This document shows, piece by piece, positions 18,089 to 25,583 of a DNA stretch of 64,000 bases (positions within the stretch are counted from its first letter, which is position 1; the number at the start of each line of letters is the position of its first letter). Location: contig NZ_VWSF01000009.1 in assembly GCF_008629685.1 (NCBI RefSeq), positions 1 to 64,000 on the forward strand, read 5' to 3'. Source of the DNA: Adhaeribacter rhizoryzae (GTDB lineage Bacteria > Bacteroidota > Bacteroidia > Cytophagales > Hymenobacteraceae). The notes below the pieces were generated by a model. The model did no database searches. It had not been told where the DNA came from and saw only the letters and a program-made list of their open reading frames with translations. The translations under genes were made by a program, and so were the position numbers.

Positions 18089-18460
18089 TTAACTGATTTT
18101 AGTTAGTTTCATCACCTGCTGCATTTTCACGAGCAGGAAACGCTGGCCATTTTCTTCTACAAATTCTATCTCGGCGCCGGAGCCCTTCATGTAAAATTTG
18201 GTCTCGCTGGTAGCAGTAAATTCGGTTTTTTCCTGGTCGCCGGGCGCCAAAGCATACAGCTTATTATTTTCCACCGAAATGGTTACCTGGAAATTATCGT
18301 CCAGTTGGTACACGCCCGCGTATTTTTTCAGAACTTCAGCGGCAACCGTCATTTCTTTCTGCTGCTTCGGCTGATTATCTGTCTTGGGTGCACTTGCCTG
18401 AGCTATAGCCAATACTGACATAAATGGGATTAACAAGAATATTAAAATCAAGCTTTTCAT
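18089..18460 (-). CDS. Small secreted protein, DUF3471-like
   Basis: 123 residues with a clear signal peptide (LIFLLIPFMSVLAIAQA), a charged linker, and a domain beginning LKKYAGVYQLDDNFQVTISVENNKLYAL. That opening is typical of the small beta-barrel DUF3471 domain often found after beta-lactamase-like enzymes. Here it stands alone. It lies between the permease pair and the ATPase of an export cluster on the same strand. It may be a periplasmic accessory or ligand-binding component; no enzymatic motif is visible. Confidence 0.7.
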   Translation of the reverse strand: MKSLILIFLLIPFMSVLAIAQASAPKTDNQPKQQKEMTVAAEVLKKYAGVYQLDDNFQVTISVENNKLYALAPGDQEKTEFTATSETKFYMKGSGAEIEFVEENGQRFLLVKMQQVMKLTKIS

Positions 18461-18525
18461 AGTTTTAAGATTTTAGGTGTTAGATTATTAGCGTTAAGAA
18501 TTAATATTTGGATAATTTAAAAACA

Positions 18526-18562
18526 ACCACCCCCAGCCCCTCCTAAACTTAGGCGGGGAGCT
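18526..18562 (+). repeat. Short C-rich hairpin repeat, solo copy
   Basis: ACCACCCCCAG followed by the stem CCCCTCCTAA / TTAGGCGGGG with a 2-nt loop and one T-C mismatch, then AGCT. It is nearly identical to 41208-41245. No structured element accompanies it here, which shows the two repeats can occur separately. Confidence 0.7.
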
Positions 18563-18707
18563 TCCCCCGATTAAAATTATTGGTTAGTTCAACCTGTTAT
18601 TCAGGCAATCTCCTTAATCTTTTCTGATAATTATTTCGGGAGAATTGACCATTGGTTCTTTTGGAAAGTTTTTACCCGAACAACGATTAACGAAAAACGA
18701 ACAACGA

Positions 18708-19448
18708 TTAAGAAACCTGGCTGCCGTCAAATAAGCGGATGAGGCGTTCGGTTTTTTTGGCCATCAGTTCGTCGTGGGTTACCATTACGATGGTGGTTTG
18801 CTCTTCTTCGTTTAGCCGCAGTAGTATGTCCATTATTTCGTTGCCCATCACGCTGTCGAGGTTACCCGTAGGCTCATCGGCCAGGATTATTTCGGGCTGA
18901 CCAGCCAAAGCCCGCGCAATGGCTACCCGTTGCCGCTGCCCACCGGAAAGTTGGTTGGGAAAATGTTTGGTGCGGGCGCTTAAGCCCACTTTCTCCAGGG
19001 CGGCTAAAGCTCGCTTCCGCCGATCGCTACCCGACAGTTGCCGGTAAAGTAAGGGCAGTTCTACATTATCAACCACCGATAAATCGTTGATGAGGTGATA
19101 GCTCTGGAAAACAAACCCAATTTTCTCGTTCCGGAGGCGAGCCAATACTTTATCGGAGTAAGACTTAACAGAGGCGCCATCAATTTCTATGGTGCCGCTA
19201 CTGGGTTCATCCAGCAAGCCCATAATATTTAAAAGCGTACTTTTGCCACAACCCGAAGGCCCCATAATCGACACAAACTCACCTTTACGAATGGCAATAT
19301 TTATATTGTGTAGGGCTACGGTCTCAATGGTTTTGGTCTGATACACTTTTTCAATATCGGTTAGTTTAATCACCGTTTTTTGGTGATGCGGGGGAGTGTC
19401 TACTGAAGCGTTGTTGGTGGCCAGGGGATTTAGGGTATAATTATTCAT
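18708..19448 (-). CDS. ABC transporter ATPase, MacB/LolD type
   Basis: 246 residues with Walker A GPSGCGKST, Q-loop FVFQSYHLI, signature LSGGQRQRVAIARAL, Walker B IILADEPTGNLD and switch His in MVTHDE. The DEPTGNLDS form and short length place it with ATPases that power MacB or LolCDE-like permeases. An extra N-terminal tail of about 25 residues precedes the conserved start VIKLTDIEKVY. It is 13 bp downstream of the TolC-like gene in the same operon and should energise the permeases at 15566-17997. Confidence 0.93.
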   Translation of the reverse strand: MNNYTLNPLATNNASVDTPPHHQKTVIKLTDIEKVYQTKTIETVALHNINIAIRKGEFVSIMGPSGCGKSTLLNIMGLLDEPSSGTIEIDGASVKSYSDKVLARLRNEKIGFVFQSYHLINDLSVVDNVELPLLYRQLSGSDRRKRALAALEKVGLSARTKHFPNQLSGGQRQRVAIARALAGQPEIILADEPTGNLDSVMGNEIMDILLRLNEEEQTTIVMVTHDELMAKKTERLIRLFDGSQVS

Positions 19449-19461
19449 AGCGTTATTTTAA

Positions 19462-20922
19462 CTAATCTAGATTAATGGGTTTATTATTTTCGAAATCGTA
19501 TAAAGTAAGCGTGCGCAGGTTATAATAAGCAGTCCAGAAATCGCGTAAGGAAGAAACATAAGCCCGCTTGGCCTGGTCTTTTTCCAACGCCGCAATATTT
19601 AAATCGGTAATGCTGATTTTACCAATTAAATAAGTGGCTTTGGTAATTTCGTAGCGTTCCTGCGCTATCTGGTCGGCCTGGGCACTGAGGTTTAAGCGCT
19701 CGCGCAGCATCTGAAACTGGTTTACCTGGGTGGTTACGGCCTGCTCGAAAGTGGCAACATCCTGCTCCACGGTATACTGCGCCAGTTGCTGATTTATTTC
19801 GGCCGTTTTAATTGTTGCCCGCTGCTTGCCCCAATCCATAATCGGAATATCGAACCCGATACGCACCCGCTGCTGGTCGATGGGCCGCAGGTAGCTATCT
19901 GTAAAGGAATCGGCCTGGTTGGTTAAGCCGTAGGTGGCAAATAAATTGGCGTTGAGGCCGTTTTTGCCTTTAGCATACGCTACTTCCTGCTCGGCTTGCA
20001 ATATTTTGCGCTTAAAACTAATGGCTTCTTTGCGGTTTTTGCGGGCTTCGGCCAGCGCCAATTCTTCATCAATAATTAAAGCCGGTACATTCGCGGGGTT
20101 TTCCAATTCCAGCAGTTCGTCGCCGGTGTAACCAATGTAGGTACGCAGTTTCAGGCTGGCGTTGCGGGCATCTAAACTGGCCTGGGCCTGGGCTACTTTG
20201 GCATTCATTAAACTCAGTTGCAGTTGCAGCAAATCGTTGCGCGATACTTTACCTAACCGGAATTTTTCTTCGGCAATCTTGTAAATCGCTTCGTTGTTTT
20301 CCAGGTTTTTCTGGGCAATTTCGGCGTTTACCTGTTGCAGCAATAAATCAAAAAAACGTTCGGTAGCGGTTAGCGAAATAACTTCCCGGTCTTCTACGTA
20401 TTTTTTGAGCGATTCTTCGTAGCGCAGCGGTTCAATTTTTTTGTTCCAGGCTAGCGCATTATAACCAAATAAGGGCTGCGAAATACCAATAATGGCCGGG
20501 TTACTGTTGTAACTCTTCTGGTTCCGGTCAAAATCATCGAACCGTTGCACCTGCGACCGCACAAAAAGCTCGCCGCCGGTAAGTCCAATGCCTTGGCTCA
20601 GACTCAGGTTTAAAGCCGAATTATTAATAGCCACCTGCCGGAAAGCCGTGGTACCGTCGGGCTGAATAACCGGGCTAATGGTGCGGCTGAAATCGGGCAA
20701 AGTACCATCCAGGGCCAGTTGCGGTTTGTAACCGGCTTTGTAAGTACGGAATTGCCAATAATTATTTTCTTTATTCGCCGCGGCCTGTTTCGCCCAGATT
20801 GATTCCCGTAAAGCCAGGGTAATTACCTGTTCCAAAGTAAGCCGCTTAGCAACTTCAATATTTTGAGCCAGACCAACTTGGCTTATCAGCCAGAACAGGA
20901 AGAAAAGGTGTATTTTTTTCAT
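19462..20922 (-). CDS. TolC-family outer-membrane efflux protein
   Basis: 486 residues with a signal peptide (MKKIHLFFLFWLISQVGLAQ) and the two-fold repeated helical hairpins of the outer-membrane efflux family. Long coiled segments run from about 185 to 255 (NAEIAQKNLENNEAIYKIAE) and 370 to 445, each ending in strand segments. It forms the trimeric outer-membrane and periplasmic channel of a tripartite pump. It lies 15 bp after the fusion protein and 13 bp before the ATPase. Confidence 0.9.
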   Translation of the reverse strand: MKKIHLFFLFWLISQVGLAQNIEVAKRLTLEQVITLALRESIWAKQAAANKENNYWQFRTYKAGYKPQLALDGTLPDFSRTISPVIQPDGTTAFRQVAINNSALNLSLSQGIGLTGGELFVRSQVQRFDDFDRNQKSYNSNPAIIGISQPLFGYNALAWNKKIEPLRYEESLKKYVEDREVISLTATERFFDLLLQQVNAEIAQKNLENNEAIYKIAEEKFRLGKVSRNDLLQLQLSLMNAKVAQAQASLDARNASLKLRTYIGYTGDELLELENPANVPALIIDEELALAEARKNRKEAISFKRKILQAEQEVAYAKGKNGLNANLFATYGLTNQADSFTDSYLRPIDQQRVRIGFDIPIMDWGKQRATIKTAEINQQLAQYTVEQDVATFEQAVTTQVNQFQMLRERLNLSAQADQIAQERYEITKATYLIGKISITDLNIAALEKDQAKRAYVSSLRDFWTAYYNLRTLTLYDFENNKPINLD

Positions 20923-20937
20923 CTTATTTTTCCTGTT

Positions 20938-22185
20938 TTAATTTTTTAGCCCAATTTCCGAAAGGTGGCTGTACTCTTTCATATCCGACACGATTACCTC
21001 TTCGCCAGGCGCTATTTCATCTTTCAGTTCCACAAAATCGAAGTTGCTTTCGCCAATCTGCACGGTACGGCGCACCGCTTTATCGCCTTGCACCACAAAT
21101 ACTGGCTGGTTGTGGGCTCCATTAAAGAAAGGTCCGTTTTTAACCCGCACCACCTTATCCTTGAAAGAAGTAATGGCATAAACCTCTACCCGCAGGCTGG
21201 GCCGCAACAACGGATGATTTTTCTGGTCGAGCTGCACAAAAAAAGTCACAATACCATTAGCCACGGTTGGCTCAATGGCCGAAACCATGCCGCGAATATC
21301 CGTATCGTTTACCCGCACAATAACGGGGCCGCCGGGCCGCAACTGATCGGCATAGGCATCGGAAATGCTGGCTTTTACTTTAAAACTGCTGAGGTCGGCC
21401 ACCCGGGCAATTATGTCGCCTTTGTTAACGCTGGCGCCAATTTCGGTATTTACCCAGGTTACTACGCCCGGTTTGCCGGCGGTTACTTCGGCCTGACTGA
21501 TGGTACGCTGCAATTCCTGAATATCGCGGGCCTGCATGTCCATTTCAAAACCCAGTTCTTTCAAATCTGCTTGCATAGCCAGTTTTTTATTCTGAATCTG
21601 GTCCTGTAATAGTTTTAATTCGAGTTGCGCAACTTGTAAGTTCAGTTCGGCTTGGCGGGTATTTTCGGGGGTACCACCACCAATTTTTAATAAATACCGT
21701 TCATCGGCCACCACCGACTCCAGGCTTTTTACCCGCATTTTCTTAATATTATATTGCGCTTGTAAATCGTTCAGGTCTTTTTGGAGTTCGATGCGCAGTT
21801 TGGTGGCTTTGTTTTGTTTTAACTGCTGCTCGTCTTTCAGTTTATTAAAGGAGGTAAGGGTAGATTCTTTATCAAGCTCCAGCACGGATTCGCCGGCATT
21901 TATTTTTTCACCGGGCTGGCGCAACACTTTCTGAATACGGGCCGGAATAGGGCTGGAAATTATTTCTTCGGTTTCCGGCACAATAACGCCGGAGGCCGTA
22001 ATAGTAGCTTCGATGGGGCCAACGGTAGCTACGGCCGTAATAATAGATTCTTTGCTTACTGTAGGTTTTAGCACCAGGCGCAAACCAAAAAAACTGAGCG
22101 CCACCACCAGCACCACCAGCCCAACCCTGGTGTAAACTTTTAGCTTATTTTCTTTCTTTTTTGCAGCGGATAATTCCCGGTCCAT
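20938..22185 (-). CDS. HlyD/MacA-type membrane fusion protein
   Basis: 415 residues: a cytoplasmic lead, one membrane segment (VGLVVLVVALSFFGLRLVL, about 26-44), then a split lipoyl domain around a coiled coil (about 105-225), a beta-barrel domain, and a membrane-proximal end. It bridges the inner-membrane ABC permeases and the TolC-like channel. It is the first gene of a minus-strand operon. A sequence close to the sigma-54 consensus and a 16-bp palindrome lie directly upstream, so control by the sigma-54 regulator at 13676-15064 is likely. Confidence 0.9.
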   Translation of the reverse strand: MDRELSAAKKKENKLKVYTRVGLVVLVVALSFFGLRLVLKPTVSKESIITAVATVGPIEATITASGVIVPETEEIISSPIPARIQKVLRQPGEKINAGESVLELDKESTLTSFNKLKDEQQLKQNKATKLRIELQKDLNDLQAQYNIKKMRVKSLESVVADERYLLKIGGGTPENTRQAELNLQVAQLELKLLQDQIQNKKLAMQADLKELGFEMDMQARDIQELQRTISQAEVTAGKPGVVTWVNTEIGASVNKGDIIARVADLSSFKVKASISDAYADQLRPGGPVIVRVNDTDIRGMVSAIEPTVANGIVTFFVQLDQKNHPLLRPSLRVEVYAITSFKDKVVRVKNGPFFNGAHNQPVFVVQGDKAVRRTVQIGESNFDFVELKDEIAPGEEVIVSDMKEYSHLSEIGLKN

Positions 22186-22220
22186 GGCAGCAGCAACTTA
22201 TAGTAGTGTTGCTTTATTTA

Positions 22221-22236
22221 GCCAAGGAATATGCCA
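22221..22236 (-). promoter_or_regulatory. Candidate sigma-54 (-24/-12) promoter for the export operon
   Basis: The minus strand reads TGGCATATTCCTTGGC, against the consensus TGGCAC-N5-TTGC. The GG at -24 fits; the -12 GC is replaced by GG followed by C, a real mismatch at a key position. It ends 35 bp before the fusion-protein start. Confidence 0.5.
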
Positions 22237-22289
22237 ATATTTAATATGTTTATTTACAATTACTTATGCTAATTTACGCAAAATAAAAG

Positions 22290-22305
22290 TGTCCAGATCT
22301 GGACA
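22290..22305. promoter_or_regulatory. Perfect 16-bp palindrome, candidate enhancer for the NtrC-type regulator
   Basis: TGTCCAGATCTGGACA is perfectly self-complementary. It lies about 55-70 bp upstream of the candidate sigma-54 promoter, the distance expected for an NtrC-family activator site. Its symmetry suits a dimeric Fis-type HTH. Confidence 0.6.
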
Positions 22306-22327
22306 GGGTGATCGGAAATAGAAGACA

Positions 22328-22366
22328 AAATAAAACGCACTTCCTTGTTGCCAAAGACGTGCGTTT
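22328..22366 (-). terminator. Terminator of the small ORF at 22384-22623
   Basis: AAACGCAC (22333-22340) pairs with GTGCGTTT (22359-22366). On the minus strand the stem is followed by TTTTATTTTG. It sits just after the stop codon of the small ORF, which supports transcription of that ORF. Confidence 0.65.
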
Positions 22367-22383
22367 GCGTGCAAATATTAAAT

Positions 22384-22623
22384 CTATTTATATACTTTGT
22401 TCAGCGATATAAGCTTGGAAATAATCAGGCTTATGTTACGTAGTTTATGCGTTAGCTTATAAAGTTTTTCGCTCGAATCTTGCAAATCGGCTGCTTGCCC
22501 CGCCGCATATTCGTTTTTGGCGCGGATTACTTTTTTAATATCCGCTTCAATCTTTCTTCTGTAAGAATAAAGACTGTAATATAAATAACCAACTTCCATC
22601 TCTTTCATGTCCGTGCCCCGCAT
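22384..22623 (-). CDS. Small hypothetical helical protein
   Basis: 79 residues, charged and helical throughout, with no membrane segment or signal peptide. The run IEADIKKVIRAKNEYAAGQAADLQDSS suggests a coiled coil. AGGGAAAG stands 8 bp before the ATG as a fair ribosome-binding site, and a hairpin with a T-rich tail follows the stop, so it is probably a real gene. ATG at residue 6 is an alternative start. I do not recognise a family. It lies upstream of the export operon on the same strand but is separated from it by its own terminator. Confidence 0.5.
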   Translation of the reverse strand: MRGTDMKEMEVGYLYYSLYSYRRKIEADIKKVIRAKNEYAAGQAADLQDSSEKLYKLTHKLRNISLIISKLISLNKVYK

Positions 22624-23353
22624 ACTTTCCCTGCTTTTTTATCTCTTATTACAATTTACTAATCACATATAAATACCTAAGTATTTTTACCTACAGGTGT
22701 AAAATACGTAAAATCAAGTGTGTAGTTATAGCAAACTTGCATTTTTCAGACAAAAAACTTCTTTCTTATAAATATTTTATCCGCCCAATAAAAGCCAGCT
22801 TCAAATATTATTTATCTTATTATAGCTACTTTAAATATACTTCTTAGTTGTTATTTAAGTTGCGCAACTAAAACTTAAGAATATTTAAAGTACAACTTCT
22901 GCTTATTTACACATTAATAATATTCAAGTCTGGCAAATGGAATATTTTTTAGAAATAGCTTAATATTGTTTTTATACCAGTAGCAGCATACGCTTAAGCA
23001 AAGCTACCCAATTCTAAAATTTAAATAAGCCTAAAAATAGAAGCTATACACATAAGTATCTACCCACATGGGCTAATTACCTTATATTGCGCTATAGTTA
23101 AATAATATGCAACCCGCATTAAACAGGCAACTACCTGGTTAATAAGTAGCCGCTTTATAAAAAACAGCCTATATAAAATTAATAAAATATTTAATTAAAA
23201 CAGGATTATCTTTTTTATAGAATAATTTTCTAAAATCTGGAGCAATCTCTTTTTTATTTTATTTTTTTATTCCTACTTTAGCTGCACGAAATATTGTGTT
23301 TTTACCTGATTTGGTAACCACCTAAAAATATAACAGATGATAAAACTTTACTC
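22624..23353. other. AT-rich divergent intergenic region, 730 bp
   Basis: It separates the small minus-strand ORF from the plus-strand sigma-54 activator and must hold promoters for both. No ORF, tRNA or strong hairpin is visible. A is abundant on both strands and short TATTTA-type words recur without a fixed period. Confidence 0.5.
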
Positions 23354-24691
23354 ATGAATGTAGCATTTAAGATTTTTATTGTGTCCAATGATGTCCGGTA
23401 TAGTAATATCCTGGAACATCAGCTATCACTCAATCCGGATTACCGGATAAAAAAAATGCTTTCTACCCAAGCTTGCTTATCATCTCTATCCGAAGAACCT
23501 GCGGTAGTGGTTATTGATTATGCCTTGCCCGACAAGAAAGCCGTTCCGTTGCTGCAAACCATTAAAAACCATAACGCGGCCATTCAGGTTATTTTTATCT
23601 CGGAGCAGGAAGATTTACAACTAGCCGTTGATTTATTAAAAATGGGGGCTTCGGATTATATTGTTAAAAACAGCGAAACAAAAGAAAAGCTCTGGAATTC
23701 GGTTATTAATATTCGTAAAAAGCCCACGCAAAAATCCGAAGCTAACCTTACCCAGGACCTGAGCAAATCGTTAATTGGAGAAAGCGATGCCATTAAACGT
23801 ATTTATACACTCATTGAAAAAGCTGCCAAAACCAATATTACGGTTTCGATAACCGGCGAAACCGGTACGGGCAAAGAATTAGTGGCCAAGGCTATTCATA
23901 ATTTTAGTGCGCGCCGCCAAAAGCCTTACGTGGTGGTAAACGTTGCGGCCATTCCCAAGCAATTACTCGAAAGTGAGCTCTTTGGCCACGAAAAAGGTAC
24001 TTTTACGGGTGCTTTAAACCGCCGGATTGGCAAATTTGAAGAAGCCCACCAGGGTACGCTCTTTTTAGACGAAATTGCCGAACTGGATATTGACTTACAA
24101 GCCAAGTTGCTGCGGGTGTTACAGGAAAAAGAAATTACCCGCTTGGGTGGTTCAGGCACTATTCCGGTAGATGTGCGCATTGTGGTTGCCACCCACAAAA
24201 ACTTAATGGACGAAGTTAAAAAAGGCAATTTCCGCGAAGACTTGTATTACCGCTTATTGGGGTTGCCCATTGCTTTGGCGCCGTTGCGCGAACGCGGTAA
24301 AGATGTAATATTACTGGCCAAACATTTTATTAGTGCTTTCTGCGCCGACAACCAGTATCAACGAAAAACGCTTTCGAACGAGGCCCAGCAATTAATATTA
24401 TCGTACCCTTTCCCGGGCAATATTCGCGAACTAAGAGCGGTTATAGAACTGGCCGTTGTAATGTCGGAGAGCGATACCATTCAGAAAAACGACATTACCC
24501 TGAATGCTTCCGAATCGATTGAAAATTTACTGGTACAAGAACTAACCCTAAAAGATTACACCAAACGCATTATTCAGCATTTTCTGAACAAAAACAAAGG
24601 CAATATTTTAGCTACTGCTAAAAAACTGGATATTGGCAAATCTACCATTTACAAGATGGTGCAAGACCAGGAACTACAGATTAATTATTAG
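23354..24691 (+). CDS. Sigma-54-dependent response regulator, NtrC family (orphan)
   Basis: 445 residues. The receiver keeps phospho-Asp55 (VVVIDYALP), Ser83 and Lys105, but its acidic pocket is SND (11-13) rather than DD, which may weaken metal binding. The AAA+ domain has Walker A GETGTGKE (168-175) and LFLDEIAELD. The sigma-54 contact loop is GTFTGA (215-220), a variant of GAFTGA. The C-terminus has a short Fis-type HTH (ILATAKKLDIGKSTIYKMV). No kinase gene is adjacent. The next genes downstream on the same strand are two T9SS cargo proteins, after a strong terminator. Confidence 0.9.
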   Translation: MNVAFKIFIVSNDVRYSNILEHQLSLNPDYRIKKMLSTQACLSSLSEEPAVVVIDYALPDKKAVPLLQTIKNHNAAIQVIFISEQEDLQLAVDLLKMGASDYIVKNSETKEKLWNSVINIRKKPTQKSEANLTQDLSKSLIGESDAIKRIYTLIEKAAKTNITVSITGETGTGKELVAKAIHNFSARRQKPYVVVNVAAIPKQLLESELFGHEKGTFTGALNRRIGKFEEAHQGTLFLDEIAELDIDLQAKLLRVLQEKEITRLGGSGTIPVDVRIVVATHKNLMDEVKKGNFREDLYYRLLGLPIALAPLRERGKDVILLAKHFISAFCADNQYQRKTLSNEAQQLILSYPFPGNIRELRAVIELAVVMSESDTIQKNDITLNASESIENLLVQELTLKDYTKRIIQHFLNKNKGNILATAKKLDIGKSTIYKMVQDQELQINY

Positions 24692-24714
24692 ACCTTCAGC
24701 TAAATGCTTTTACC

Positions 24715-24749
24715 ATCCCTTTCCAAAATCTGGAAAGGGATTTTTTTTG
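24715..24749 (+). terminator. Rho-independent terminator after the orphan activator
   Basis: ATCCCTTTCCA and TGGAAAGGGAT form an 11-bp stem with a 5-nt loop, followed by eight Ts. Confidence 0.9.
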
Positions 24750-25583
24750 TGCATCCGGATTCCGGTTTAACCGTTAGAAATTATCGGTTAAAAATAATGG
24801 TTATACTTTTTCCAAGTAGCTAATGCGGTATTATTTTTTATATACTAACCACTTTAAAATCAACGCAATAGCCTTTACCATTTACAACATTATTGCGCTT
24901 CACCTTCTGGCTACGCAAAAGCATTAGCAACGCTTACCATTAAACCAGAAATCAACTAACAGCGATATTTAAATTGAAATAATAGCTGCGGCTTAACAGA
25001 ATATTTTCTGATGCTTTTCATTTAATAAAAGCTCACCAATATTCCGGGCTTTATGGCGATGCAAGTAGATAACTTGGTTTCTGCCACAATTTATTACTTC
25101 TTTTTTCCACTAAGCAATGGTTTAGTTAAAGTTCCCAGCCTCCAATAACTGCTTACTTTATATCTAATACCAAAATATAAACCTTTTTATAATAACTTGA
25201 CTTACATAGCCTTTATGTGCGTTAATAAAATATTTTTAGCCCTTTGTTATTTGAATACAAATAACCCATAGGCTATTTCAAGAACAACTGCACTTAAACA
25301 TATTATATATAAATTTCAATATATTTTACCGTTTAATATATATTGGTATAGTTAAAAATAATAAAGCCATTGTCTAGCTTTGAGCAAGAATATAGTAGAA
25401 TATTTTATATTAATTAAACTATATATAAAAATTTCTTAAAATTGGAATATCTATCTATATTTGGGAAGTTTTTGGCGCTGAAAATATCCTAAAAGTTAGT
25501 TTTTTAAGCCAATAAGCAACTTTTAACGATTTTGGCATTTTATTGGATTCAAAAAATATAAGCTTACAATAATTATTACTTAA
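24750..25583. other. AT-rich intergenic region, 834 bp
   Basis: Upstream of the first T9SS type A cargo gene. The last 300 bp are extremely AT-rich with TATATATA-like runs. I found no ORF, repeat copy or RNA. A TTGGCGC-x-TGAAAATATCC stretch near 25472 resembles only the -24 half of a sigma-54 promoter. Confidence 0.45.

Noticed and set aside
20965-21609. 214-residue ORF opposite the membrane fusion protein
   Set aside because: It is entirely antisense to a well-supported gene and His/Tyr-rich in the way typical of reverse-frame shadows.
25455-25583. Sigma-54 promoter before the first T9SS cargo gene
   Set aside because: Only a TTGGC-like half is present near 25472; no TTGC at the required spacing.
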